A stretch of 11,321 nt of DNA from Alphaproteobacteria bacterium (lineage in GTDB: Bacteria; Pseudomonadota; Alphaproteobacteria; Rhizobiales; Rhizobiaceae), in the NCBI GenBank assembly GCA_017308345.1, contig JAFKFE010000511.1, positions 5,999 to 17,319 on the forward strand, written 5' to 3'. Below the pieces are notes generated by a model. That model was not told where the DNA came from, made no database searches, and saw only the letters and a list, made by a program, of their open reading frames with translations. Shown in pieces: positions 1-6,550 of the stretch. The number at the start of each line of letters is the position of its first letter. Position 1 is the stretch's first letter. Made by a program: the position numbers and the translations under genes.

Positions 1-173
1 GACAGGACCGAGGACGCGCCGCTAGCCCCTGCCCTTGCGGACTTTTCCAGCGCCTCGAGGTTCTTGCGGTGATGATCGAGGATGGCCTGGACGTCGACGT
101 TCGGTAGCTTGAGGTCACGGCCGAACCTGCTGAACATGTCCAGGAAAGAGTCGGATTCCGGTTGTTTTGCCAT
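1..173 (-). CDS. phasin-family protein, N-terminal part (cut by window edge)
   Basis: Fifty-seven residues are visible, starting MAKQPESDSFLDMFSRFGRD and running into a segment containing LPNVDVQAILDHHRKNLEAL followed by an Ala/Ser-rich stretch. The pattern of an 'xVDVxAILxxxRKNLEAL' helix followed by 'A..A..GA..V' is typical of phasin-family proteins. These are small amphipathic helical proteins that coat polyhydroxyalkanoate granules or associate with membranes. The start is supported by a strong GGGAGG ribosome binding site about 7 bases upstream (minus strand, near 181-187). The gene lies downstream of the DUF445 gene in the same direction with a 147-bp gap, so a separate promoter is possible. 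The family call is inferred from motif resemblance. The C-terminal part, where most phasin helices lie, is outside the window. Confidence 0.75.
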   Translation of the reverse strand, partial: MAKQPESDSFLDMFSRFGRDLKLPNVDVQAILDHHRKNLEALEKSARAGASGASSVL

Positions 174-320
174 ATCTTTGCCTCCCGTTACTGCCGCGAT
201 GCGGCGCCTTTACAAGCAATTCCAGGAAACGTGTGTAACGGTTAGGCTCGGCGACCACGCCATGGCCTTCCGTCCGGAATGCTCAAGACCCAAGGCAGAA
301 TAGTGCGTGCCCAGCCCGCG

Positions 321-1616
321 TCAATTGGCGAGAAAGAGCCGCTCCGCCGTGTAAAGCACGAGACCCGCAAGGCCGCCGATGATCATGCCGTTGAAGCGGA
401 TATATTGCAGGTCCTTGCCGATGTTCGTCTCGATCAGCCGCGTCAGTTGCGCCAGGTCCCAGCGCTTGACCTGGTCGGCGATGAATTTCGACACGCCGCT
501 TTTCTGGCTTTCGACGAAGGAGGCCAGCGCCACGACGAAACCCTGGTTCATGTCGGCCCTGATCTGGGGGTCCGCGGCCAGATGCCTGCCGATTTCGACG
601 AACATGTTGGCCAGGTGCTGGCGGATCGTCGAATTCGGCGCATCGACATCCTGCTCGATGAACAGGCGCAGGCTCGTCCAAGTATCGCCGGCCAGCGCCC
701 TCACCTCCGGGCGGCCGAGGAAATCGCGCTTCAGCTTATCGGCGCGCCTTGCATATTGCTTCGAGGTCCTGAGCCGTTCGATGAAGCCGAGCGCGAAGCG
801 GTCGAACTCGGCACGCAACGGATGATCGGGATCGGTCCTCACCTCATCGAGCAGGGAACCCGCCGAGGCAACGATCTTCTTCAGGAGATAGGCGTCGGCG
901 CGAAACAGGTTGAACAGCGACGGCAACTCCTCGCGGATCTTCTCGCGCATCGTCGACAGCGCCTGCTCGTCGTTGAGGAAACGCCCGATGACCCTGATGA
1001 ATTCATCGAACAGCCTCTGATGACGGCGATCGTCGGTCAGCGCTGAAAGCAAATCCGCCGCGAGCGGCGCCAGCGGCACCTTTTCGATCTGCTCCAGCAT
1101 GCGGCTGGTGACGAAATCGCGCAGGCCGGACTGCTCCACCGCCGTCAATGTCTGCGGCACCAGCCGCGCGACGAATCGAGACAGGCCGGCGGCGCGCTCG
1201 GCATCGGCCAGCCAGTCGGCGACCAGGGCGGCGAAGTCGACCTCGGCGAGCTTTTCGCGCACCGGTTCCGGCGCCAGGAAATTGGCCTCGATGAAGCGGC
1301 CGAGATTGTCGGCGATGCGGTGCTGGTTCTCCGGAATGATGGCGGTGTGCGGGATCGGCAGCCCGAGCGGCCGCCTGAACAAGGCCACCACGGCATACCA
1401 GTCGGCGATGCCACCTATCGTCGCCGCCTCGGCGAAGGCGGCGACGAAGCCGAGCCATGGGTGGCCGCCCTGGAAGGACTTGGCAAGCGCGAAGACGAGG
1501 ATGCACAGTGCAAGCGCCGCGGCGGCGATGAACTTGGTCCGCCGCAATGCCGAGAGCTTTGCCTGCGCATCGGCGTCGAATCGAACCGGCGCGAGGACCG
1601 GAGCTGACTGTGACAT
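321..1616 (-). CDS. DUF445 family inner-membrane protein
   Basis: A 431-residue protein of the DUF445 (YjiN-like) family, whose function is not established. A hydrophobic segment lies near residues 29-47. A second follows at about 53-80 and contains AEAATIGGIADWYAVVALFRRPLGLPIPHTAIIPENQ (given here only as its key residues GGIADWYAV and IIPENQ), the characteristic N-terminal block of the family. A last membrane segment lies close to the C-terminus (about 408-428). Between them is a long charged helical region. The start at ATG 1616 was chosen over an in-frame GTG at 1640 because AGGAAAC lies upstream of the ATG and the longer form adds only eight unremarkable residues. It is divergent from rirA and precedes the phasin gene in the same orientation. 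There is no evident link to heme metabolism. Confidence 0.9.
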   Translation of the reverse strand: MSQSAPVLAPVRFDADAQAKLSALRRTKFIAAAALALCILVFALAKSFQGGHPWLGFVAAFAEAATIGGIADWYAVVALFRRPLGLPIPHTAIIPENQHRIADNLGRFIEANFLAPEPVREKLAEVDFAALVADWLADAERAAGLSRFVARLVPQTLTAVEQSGLRDFVTSRMLEQIEKVPLAPLAADLLSALTDDRRHQRLFDEFIRVIGRFLNDEQALSTMREKIREELPSLFNLFRADAYLLKKIVASAGSLLDEVRTDPDHPLRAEFDRFALGFIERLRTSKQYARRADKLKRDFLGRPEVRALAGDTWTSLRLFIEQDVDAPNSTIRQHLANMFVEIGRHLAADPQIRADMNQGFVVALASFVESQKSGVSKFIADQVKRWDLAQLTRLIETNIGKDLQYIRFNGMIIGGLAGLVLYTAERLFLAN

Positions 1617-1729
1617 GAAAAGGCCGTTTCCTGTTTGCACCCGCCTCTATCTAGTGGCTGTGCCGGCAAAACGCTCGCTCGAAGCTTGGGAGCATCGGGG
1701 GCGCGAAACGCGCGGCGCGCACAAAAAGT

Positions 1730-1744
1730 TGACACTATTATTCA
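1730..1744. promoter_or_regulatory. iron-responsive operator (IRO) candidate, rirA promoter
   Basis: The sequence reads TGA, nine bases, then TCA, exactly the TGA-N9-TCA consensus described for RirA-controlled promoters in rhizobia. It overlaps a TTGACA hexamer (1729-1734) that could be the -35 element of rirA, so bound RirA would block RNA polymerase. No convincing -10 hexamer is seen 17 bases downstream, only ggctac at 1752-1757. Autoregulation is inferred. The motif is short and could occur by chance, but its position is right. Confidence 0.6.
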
Positions 1745-1759
1745 GCTATGTGGCTACCC

Positions 1760-1780
1760 AGTCTGGAATTGTTCCAAACT
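1760..1780. promoter_or_regulatory. 21-bp palindrome, Irr ICE-box-like operator
   Basis: Arms AGTcTGGAA and TTCCAaACT surround a TTG centre. Every position pairs except one c/a pair. The core closely resembles the iron control element bound by Irr (TTTAGAA-N3-TTCTAAA type): about 11 of 14 informative positions agree. It lies where the transcription start would fall if TTGACA at 1729 is the -35, which fits repression. Irr repression of rirA is known in related bacteria. Assignment to this protein is inference. Confidence 0.5.
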
Positions 1781-1787
1781 ATGGGCC

Positions 1788-1809
1788 ATATTCAGCTTTA
1801 AGCTAATAT
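1788..1809. repeat. bulged inverted repeat in the rirA leader
   Basis: A perfect AGCTT-T-AAGCT hairpin (1794-1804) is flanked by ATATT and AATAT, giving a longer stem with a single-base bulge (c at 1793). It ends about 7 bases before the rirA ribosome binding site (GAGGA, 1816-1820). It could be an mRNA hairpin affecting translation or part of an operator. No function is assigned. Confidence 0.4.
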
Positions 1810-1824
1810 TTTCGCGAGGATACC

Positions 1825-2286
1825 ATGCGGCTCACGCGCCAGACCAATTATGCCATGCGCATCCTGATGTATTGCGCCGCAAACACCGACAGGCTGAGCC
1901 GTATCCCCGAGATCGCCGCCGCCTATTCGGTTTCGGAGCTGTTCCTGTTCAAGATCCTGCAGCCGCTGGTCGAGGCCGGTCTGGTCGAAACCGTGCGCGG
2001 CCGCAATGGCGGCGTCAGGCTCGGCCGTCCGGCCGAGCAGATCAGCCTGTTCGATGTCGTGCGCGTCACCGAAGAGAGCTTCGCCATGGCCGAGTGCTTC
2101 GAGAACGACGCCGCGGAGTGCCCGCTGGTCGACAGCTGCGCCCTGAATTCGGCGCTGCGCGAGGCGCTCAACGCCTTCTTTGCCGTGCTTTCCCGCTACA
2201 CGATCGCCGACCTCATCGCGGCGCGTCCGAATGTGCGCCACCTGCTCGGCATCGACCTTCTGGAGCAGCGCGCCCCTGCGGCCTAG
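1825..2286 (+). CDS. rirA: iron-responsive transcriptional regulator RirA (Rrf2 family)
   Basis: A 153-residue Rrf2-family repressor. In rhizobia RirA senses iron through a 4Fe-4S cluster and represses iron-uptake genes when iron is sufficient. The start MRLTRQTNYAMRILMY and the winged-helix segment (about 20-65, including SELFLFKILQPL and VRGRNGGVRL) are essentially the RirA signature. The three cluster cysteines are Cys91, Cys99 and Cys105, in the spacing known for RirA. GAGGA at 1816-1820, five bases before the ATG, supports the start. The promoter carries an IRO-type site and an ICE-like palindrome. Its stop codon overlaps that of hmuV, the last gene of the heme-uptake operon it probably controls. 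The length matches the usual RirA size. Identification is confident; the local regulatory scheme is inferred. Confidence 0.96.
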   Translation: MRLTRQTNYAMRILMYCAANTDRLSRIPEIAAAYSVSELFLFKILQPLVEAGLVETVRGRNGGVRLGRPAEQISLFDVVRVTEESFAMAECFENDAAECPLVDSCALNSALREALNAFFAVLSRYTIADLIAARPNVRHLLGIDLLEQRAPAA

Positions 2287-2291
2287 GCCGC
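2278..2291. repeat. 14-bp perfect palindrome containing both convergent stop codons
   Basis: GCGGCCTAGGCCGC reads identically on both strands. Each strand therefore ends its gene with GCG GCC TAG (Ala-Ala-stop): rirA on plus, hmuV on minus. The palindrome leaves no intergenic space, and no U-tract follows on either strand, so a standard intrinsic terminator is absent here. Confidence 0.9.
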
Positions 2292-3071
2292 TGACTGCGG
2301 CAGCACGAACGGCACGCTTCCGGCAGGCAATGCGCCGACCTTGAGCCTGCAGTCGAACACCCGCTCGATCAGGTGGTCGTTCAGCACCTCTTGAGGCGAG
2401 CCGGAGGCTGCCAGTTGGCCGCCATGCAGCACGAAAATCCGGTCGGCATACATGGCCGTCAGGTTGAGGTCGTGCAGGATCGCCACCACGCCGCCGCCAC
2501 GCCGGGCGAAATCGCGCGCGATGTTCATGATGATGAGCTGGTGCTTGACGTCGAGGCTGGAGACAGGCTCGTCGAGGAACAGATAGCGCGGCCGCCCTTC
2601 GAGCACCGGCGCCCACACCTGGCAGAGCACGCGGGCAAGCTGCACGCGCTGCTGCTCGCCGCCGGAGAGCTCCTGGTAGAAGCGGCCGGCGAAGCCGTCG
2701 AGGTCGACACGCGCCAGCGCCCGCTCCGGCAGGCGCGCGTCCTCGCCGGGCAGCGCTCCCGAGCGACCGCCGATCAGGCCCAGGCGCACGATCTCGCGCA
2801 CGGTGAAGGGAAAGGACAGCGCCGTGGATTGCGGCAGCACCGCTCGCAGCGTCGCCGCCTCGACCGGCCTCATGGCCGACAGGTCGCGGCTGTTGAGGGT
2901 GACGGTGCCGGTATAGGCAAGCTCGCCGGTCAGCGCCTTGAGCAAGGTCGTCTTGCCGGACCCGTTCGGTCCGACGATGGCCGAGACCTGGCCGGGTCGC
3001 GCCGCGAAATCGACATGCGAGACGATGCGCTTGCCGCCGATCGCCACGGAGATGTCGCGCGCTTCGATCAT
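2283..3071 (-). CDS. hmuV: heme ABC transporter ATP-binding protein HmuV
   Basis: A 262-residue cytoplasmic ATPase that powers heme import through HmuU. Walker A is GPNGSGKTT at residues 34-42, the Q-loop is around Gln81, the ABC signature LSGGEQ is at 135-140, Walker B YLFLDEP is at 163-169, and the H-loop is His200 (ILHDLNL). Length and the C-terminal VLPQSAA region agree with HmuV proteins. The ATG at 3071 begins MIEARDISVAIGGKRI, the normal start of the ATPase fold. A longer in-frame extension to 3287 overlaps hmuU and is low-complexity shadow sequence, so it was rejected. hmuU ends seven bases upstream, indicating co-translation. No strong Shine-Dalgarno is seen, so coupling to hmuU is likely. 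It is the last gene of the operon. Confidence 0.95.
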   Translation of the reverse strand: MIEARDISVAIGGKRIVSHVDFAARPGQVSAIVGPNGSGKTTLLKALTGELAYTGTVTLNSRDLSAMRPVEAATLRAVLPQSTALSFPFTVREIVRLGLIGGRSGALPGEDARLPERALARVDLDGFAGRFYQELSGGEQQRVQLARVLCQVWAPVLEGRPRYLFLDEPVSSLDVKHQLIIMNIARDFARRGGGVVAILHDLNLTAMYADRIFVLHGGQLAASGSPQEVLNDHLIERVFDCRLKVGALPAGSVPFVLPQSAA

Positions 3072-3078
3072 GGCAAGC

Positions 3079-4179
3079 TCACAGATCAATGACGCCGCGC
3101 TTGCGCAGCAGTATCCACAGGAAGAACGGCGCGCCGGCGACCGCCGTGACGATGCCGATCGGCAGTTCGGCCGGCGCGACGATGGTGCGGGCGACCGCGT
3201 CGGCAAGCAGGAGCAGCGAAGCGCCGAGCAGGGCGGAAGCCGGCAGCAGATAGCGGTTGTCCGGGCCGATCGCGAGCCGCAGCACATGCGGCACCACGAT
3301 GCCGATGAAGCCGATGCCGCCGCTGACCGCGACCGAAGCCCCGACCGCCGCCGACACGCCGACGATGGCCGTGTATTTCAACCGCTGCACCGGAATGCCG
3401 AGATGACCGGCGGTCGCCTCGCCCAGCGCCAGCGCGTTGAGACCGCGCGACAGGAACGGCATCGCCGACAGCGCCAGCACGATCACCGGTCCGACGGTGC
3501 CGATCTTCGGCCATGTCGCGCCGGCAAGCGAGCCGAGCTGCCAGAAGGTTAGGTCGCGCAACTGCCGGTCGTCGGCCATGAAGATGAGGACGCCCGTCAG
3601 CGCCATGGCAAGGGCGCTGATGGCGATGCCGGCAAGCAGCATCGTGGCGACCGACGTCCTGCCCTGGCGCGTGGCGATGGCATAGAGCAGCAACGTCACC
3701 GCCAGCCCGCCGAAGAAGGCCGCGAGCGGCAGCGCGAGCGTGCCAAGCGCGAGCGTGACCGGCGCAAGCCATGTGGTGCCGAGCACGATGATCGCCACCG
3801 CGCCGAGGCTGGAGCCGGCGGAAACGCCAATCAGGCCGGGATCGGCAAGCGGATTGCGGAACAGCCCCTGCATCACGCCGCCGCAGACGGCGAGCGCGGC
3901 GCCGATGAGCACGCCGAGCAGCACGCGCGGCATGCGGATGTCGTAGACGATCAACTGGTCGCGCGCCGCAAGCGCTGCATCCGCCGGCACGGCACCGGTA
4001 AACCAGTCGCGGATGACGCGGACGGCGGAGGCGTCCGAGGCACCCGATGTCAGCGACAGGAAAACGGATAATGCCAGCATCACGCACAAGAGCAGGACGA
4101 CGAGCCTTGCCCGCGCCGAGCGGTCGCCGTCGGCGGTCATCGCCCTGCCTGCCGTGCCGGCAAAGGACTGTTCGGCCAT
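3079..4179 (-). CDS. hmuU: heme ABC transporter permease HmuU (BtuC/FecCD family)
   Basis: A 366-residue polytopic inner-membrane permease of the BtuC/FecCD family, forming the heme channel with HmuV. The first membrane span is at about 25-43. The family block around residues 82-122 (RMPRVLLGVLIGAALAVCGG, then QGLFRNPLADPGLIGVSAG) is clear. Further hydrophobic helices alternate to the C-terminus, where GIVTAVAGAPFFLWILLRKR is the conserved end. The chosen ATG at 4179 is six bases after the hmuT stop. An internal ATG at 4140 (MTADGDRSAR) has a better purine-rich run upstream (GGCAGG) and would shorten the protein by 13 residues without touching the first span, so the start is uncertain. Its place in hmuPSTUV fixes the substrate as heme by context. 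Confidence 0.94.
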   Translation of the reverse strand: MAEQSFAGTAGRAMTADGDRSARARLVVLLLCVMLALSVFLSLTSGASDASAVRVIRDWFTGAVPADAALAARDQLIVYDIRMPRVLLGVLIGAALAVCGGVMQGLFRNPLADPGLIGVSAGSSLGAVAIIVLGTTWLAPVTLALGTLALPLAAFFGGLAVTLLLYAIATRQGRTSVATMLLAGIAISALAMALTGVLIFMADDRQLRDLTFWQLGSLAGATWPKIGTVGPVIVLALSAMPFLSRGLNALALGEATAGHLGIPVQRLKYTAIVGVSAAVGASVAVSGGIGFIGIVVPHVLRLAIGPDNRYLLPASALLGASLLLLADAVARTIVAPAELPIGIVTAVAGAPFFLWILLRKRGVIDL

Positions 4180-4185
4180 GGCCGC

Positions 4186-5082
4186 TCAGTCCGTGACCTG
4201 GTTGCCATAGAGCGACACGGCAAGATCGTGGATCGCTTCGGCCGTGCGCGGGCCGAAGCCGAGCAGATAGCCGCCCCACATGCTGATCATCTTGCGGTTC
4301 GTGCCCGCCGGCGTCGACGCGACGGCCGGATTGGCAAACAGTTCGTCTTCCGAGATCGGCGGTCCGCCGCCCTTCATTGTCAGGATGACATCCGGCCTGG
4401 CGCTGACGATCGCCTCGTCGGTCATCCCCTTGTAGCCGGAAAAGCCCTCGACCGCGTTGACCGCGCCGGCAAGCTTGATGATGCCGTCGGCGGCGGTGTC
4501 GCCGCCCGCGGCAAGGATCTTGCCGCCTTGCGTCGACAGCACGAACAGCACGCGCTTGCGCTCCTTGATCGCAGCCGTCTGCTTTTCCGCCGCCGCCAGC
4601 TTCACGTCCGTCTCGGTGGCAAGCTTCTGCGCCTTGGCTTCGACCCCCAGCGCCTTGCCGACGATGCGAATCTTTTCGAGGATGCCCTCATGATCGTAGT
4701 GGTCCGGCACCTCGATGAAAGGCACGCTCGACTTCTTCAGCACGTCGACCGCTTCCTTCGGGCCGCTGCCATGCAACGCCAGGATTCCGGTCGGATTGAC
4801 CGACAGGACGCCCTCGGGCGAGAGCGCGCGCATGTAACCGACATCCGGCAGTTTCGCCGCCGCCTCGGGATAGTTGCTGGTCGAATCGCGGGCCACCAAA
4901 CGGCCCTCCTCGCCGAGCGCGTAGACGATCTCGGTGATCGAGCCGCCTATGGAGGCGATCCGCGAGGTGTCCGAAAAGACAGTCGTGCCTTCTTCCGCAC
5001 TGGCTGGCGGCTGCATGGCGACGGCAAGCAGGACACCGAGCATCGGCACAAGCGCCGCGCGGAAACGGAGAACAAAGCGCAT
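4186..5082 (-). CDS. hmuT: periplasmic heme-binding protein HmuT
   Basis: A 298-residue substrate-binding protein that receives heme in the periplasm and delivers it to HmuUV. A Sec signal peptide covers about residues 1-29, with a hydrophobic core ALVPMLGVLLAVAM and cleavage after ASA. The mature part starts with the cluster-A fold segment RIASIGGSITEIVYALGE. Tyr83 in the GYMRALSPEGVLS block corresponds to the heme-ligand tyrosine of the PhuT/ShuT/HmuT group. The C-terminal MWGGYLLGFGPRTAEAIHDLA is typical of the family. The start is supported by GAGGT nine bases upstream, which overlaps the end of hmuS (its TGA stop lies in the same stretch), so the two genes are probably translationally coupled. 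Eleven bases separate it from hmuS. Confidence 0.94.
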   Translation of the reverse strand: MRFVLRFRAALVPMLGVLLAVAMQPPASAEEGTTVFSDTSRIASIGGSITEIVYALGEEGRLVARDSTSNYPEAAAKLPDVGYMRALSPEGVLSVNPTGILALHGSGPKEAVDVLKKSSVPFIEVPDHYDHEGILEKIRIVGKALGVEAKAQKLATETDVKLAAAEKQTAAIKERKRVLFVLSTQGGKILAAGGDTAADGIIKLAGAVNAVEGFSGYKGMTDEAIVSARPDVILTMKGGGPPISEDELFANPAVASTPAGTNRKMISMWGGYLLGFGPRTAEAIHDLAVSLYGNQVTD

Positions 5083-5093
5083 TGGGTGCTACC

Positions 5094-6155
5094 TCATGCA
5101 GCGGTCGGATTGGGGATGCGGGGCAGGTTCTCGGCGAGAAAGCGCCAGTCCTCCCGCTCGCTCTCGCCTTCATGGCGCTTGCCGAAGAACTGGATGATCA
5201 TCGCGCCATCCGCGTCATAAGCCTCCAGCGAGGTGACATGGCCGTCCTTGGTCGGCTTGCGCACCGCCCAGACTTCGTGGATGTGGTCGGTCCGCAGATG
5301 CAGATGGAAGGTCTCGTCGAGCACGTTGATCCACGGTCCCATCGGCTTGATCGACTTGATCGGGCCGGAGTGAATCTGGATGCAGCCTCGGTTGCCCACG
5401 AAGCACATGATGGGCATCTCACCTGCCGCGGCGTGGTGGAACATGGCGCCGACGGCTCCATTGTCGAGCAGCCAGGCATAATCCTGGCCAACCATGCGCA
5501 CGGCCTCGCGGCGGCTGAGCTTCAGCGTCTTCAGCATGCCGAAGAACTGATGCACGTCGGTCAGCCGGCTCCAGCGATCACGCAGGTCGTCGCTCGAGGC
5601 GACCGAACCCTGTGCCTCGCCCTCTCCGTCCGCGGCGCTTGGGAGGATAGCGGCGCCCGGCTCCTGATTCGGCGATTCGAGGCTCGCCACCAATTTCTGG
5701 TAGGCATAGAGGTTGGAGACGGGCTTCAGATGCACCTTGTGCACGGCTTCGCCCGCCGCGTCGAAGAATTGCAGGCTGCGGCGGATTTCACCATCGTCGC
5801 GCTTTTCGACGGCAAAGCCATGCGCCCAGACTTTCGGGAAGATGCGCAGGTCGATGTTCTCGCCAAGCACCATGGCGTTGTGGTTGCCGGTGACGACCTT
5901 GTCGTAGACACCGATCTTTTCATGCACGGCGCTTTCGTTGCGGGTCAGCGCCATCACTTCGCCGACCGCCTCGAGGCCGGTCAGCAGATCGTTGACGCGC
6001 GGCTCGACACGGACAGTGCCGAAGCCGCATTGCGCCGCGACCAGTTCCGCTTCCGAAATGCCCAATTGCGCCGAGAGATCGCGCTCCCGCATCTTCGGAT
6101 TCTCTTCCCGCGCCCGCCGGATCTCTTCCGGTGACGGCTTCACGCGCTGGTCCAT
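5094..6155 (-). CDS. hmuS: hemin-degrading / heme-trafficking protein HmuS
   Basis: A 353-residue cytoplasmic HemS/HmuS-family protein made of two related halves. The family binds imported heme and has been reported to degrade or traffic it. The N-terminal half carries GNHNAMVLGENIDLRIF (about 90-106). The second half has TDVHQFFGMLKTLKLSR, where His202 corresponds to the known heme-ligating histidine of HemS, followed by GNRGCIQIHSGPI and the DETFHLHLRTDHIHEVW block. The ATG at 6155 was chosen because AGGTGA (6161-6166) lies five bases upstream. A GTG at 6164 lies inside that binding site and would add only three residues. hmuP is 52 bp upstream and hmuT 11 bp downstream. Length is normal for the family. 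Confidence 0.93.
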   Translation of the reverse strand: MDQRVKPSPEEIRRAREENPKMRERDLSAQLGISEAELVAAQCGFGTVRVEPRVNDLLTGLEAVGEVMALTRNESAVHEKIGVYDKVVTGNHNAMVLGENIDLRIFPKVWAHGFAVEKRDDGEIRRSLQFFDAAGEAVHKVHLKPVSNLYAYQKLVASLESPNQEPGAAILPSAADGEGEAQGSVASSDDLRDRWSRLTDVHQFFGMLKTLKLSRREAVRMVGQDYAWLLDNGAVGAMFHHAAAGEMPIMCFVGNRGCIQIHSGPIKSIKPMGPWINVLDETFHLHLRTDHIHEVWAVRKPTKDGHVTSLEAYDADGAMIIQFFGKRHEGESEREDWRFLAENLPRIPNPTAA

Positions 6156-6160
6156 ATCGT

Positions 6161-6166
6161 TCACCT
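6161..6166 (-). promoter_or_regulatory. ribosome binding site deciding the hmuS start
   Basis: AGGTGA on the minus strand, five bases before the ATG at 6153-6155. It overlaps the alternative GTG codon at 6162-6164, which therefore cannot be the main start. Confidence 0.7.
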
Positions 6167-6207
6167 GTAATGCCTGATGTCTGTTCGTCTGCCGCCGGCG
6201 AGCCCGA

Positions 6208-6414
6208 TCACTTGTTGAGGATCAGCTTGCCCTGGCGGGTGATCTTGAGGCGGTAGAGCGCCCCATGATGCTCGATGCCGATCTCGTGCTCACCCTGGAA
6301 CAGCGTGTTGCTGGAGAGCGTCCTGACCGCCAACGGCACCCGTTCGTAACGCATCTGCGTGTCGTCCTGCCGGCGAACGCGATAGCGGAAATCGTTGGGA
6401 TTGTGCGTGTTCAT
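6208..6414 (-). CDS. hmuP: heme uptake regulator HmuP (HemP family)
   Basis: A 68-residue protein of the HemP/HmuP family. The second half carries the family hallmark: [20 protein letters not shown] followed by [15 protein letters not shown], close to the usual 'LF.G..E..I.H.G..YRLR.TR.GKLILTK'. In rhizobia HmuP is needed for proper expression of the outer-membrane heme receptor; in Bradyrhizobium it acts together with Irr. It is the first gene of the minus-strand operon and lies divergent to hmuR, with 199 bp between them, well placed to control both. The ATG at 6414 is preceded by a moderate GGGA about 10 bases away. There is no transmembrane segment or signal peptide. The arginine-rich N-terminal part ([10 protein letters not shown]) could contact nucleic acid, but that is speculation. 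Confidence 0.9.
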   Translation of the reverse strand: MNTHNPNDFRYRVRRQDDTQMRYERVPLAVRTLSSNTLFQGEHEIGIEHHGALYRLKITRQGKLILNK

Positions 6415-6479
6415 GGGGTCGGTCCCTTTCCTCTGACGGCCACCACGGCCGCAGCCTCATAAAATGCCGATTCATTTCT

Positions 6480-6494
6480 TGACTAGAATGATCA
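6480..6494. promoter_or_regulatory. iron-responsive operator (IRO) candidate, hmuP/hmuR promoters
   Basis: TGA-N9-TCA exactly matches the RirA-associated IRO consensus and lies in the centre of the divergent region, where one repressor dimer could shut both hmuP-hmuV and hmuR. It overlaps a TTGACT hexamer on the plus strand. Binding by RirA is inferred from consensus and context. Confidence 0.6.
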
Positions 6495-6507
6495 TGTTTA
6501 CTAGTCA
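6480..6507. repeat. inverted repeat TGACTAG-N14-CTAGTCA
   Basis: Seven-base perfect arms are separated by 14 bases that themselves contain the palindrome ATGATCAT (6488-6495). The left half overlaps the IRO match. The symmetry produces TTGACT-N17-TAGTCA on the plus strand and CTGACT-N17-TAGTCA on the minus strand, so the element could hold back-to-back promoters or a two-dimer operator. Confidence 0.6.
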
Positions 6508-6521
6508 GTGCATTACCGGAC

Positions 6522-6539
6522 TAAATGAGTCAACATTTA
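6522..6539. repeat. inverted repeat TAAATG-N6-CATTTA
   Basis: Six-base perfect arms flank agtcaa. The element lies between the IRO-type site and the hmuR leader and could be a second operator (for example for Irr or HmuP-dependent control) or promoter structure. It does not match the ICE consensus well. Confidence 0.4.
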
Positions 6540-6550
6540 AGACGCCGGAC

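Noticed and set aside
268..279. TTCCG-TC-CGGAA inverted repeat after the DUF445 gene
   Set aside because: Very short, two-base loop and no T-tract; not enough for a terminator call.
279..1046. 255-codon plus-strand frame opposite the DUF445 gene
   Set aside because: Antisense shadow of a recognised family protein; no ribosome binding site or domain.
3072..3287. N-terminal extension of hmuV
   Set aside because: The additional 72 residues are Cys/Arg/Ser-rich shadow of hmuU, and the ABC ATPase starts normally at 3071.
4228..6134. Two long plus-strand open frames opposite hmuT and hmuS
   Set aside because: Arg/His/Asp-rich sequences without domains, entirely within genes supported by motifs, binding sites and operon order.
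6480..6507. Irr ICE box in the hmuP/hmuR region
   Set aside because: Only a TAGAA half-site is present without the matching TTCTA, so I do not call ICE here.
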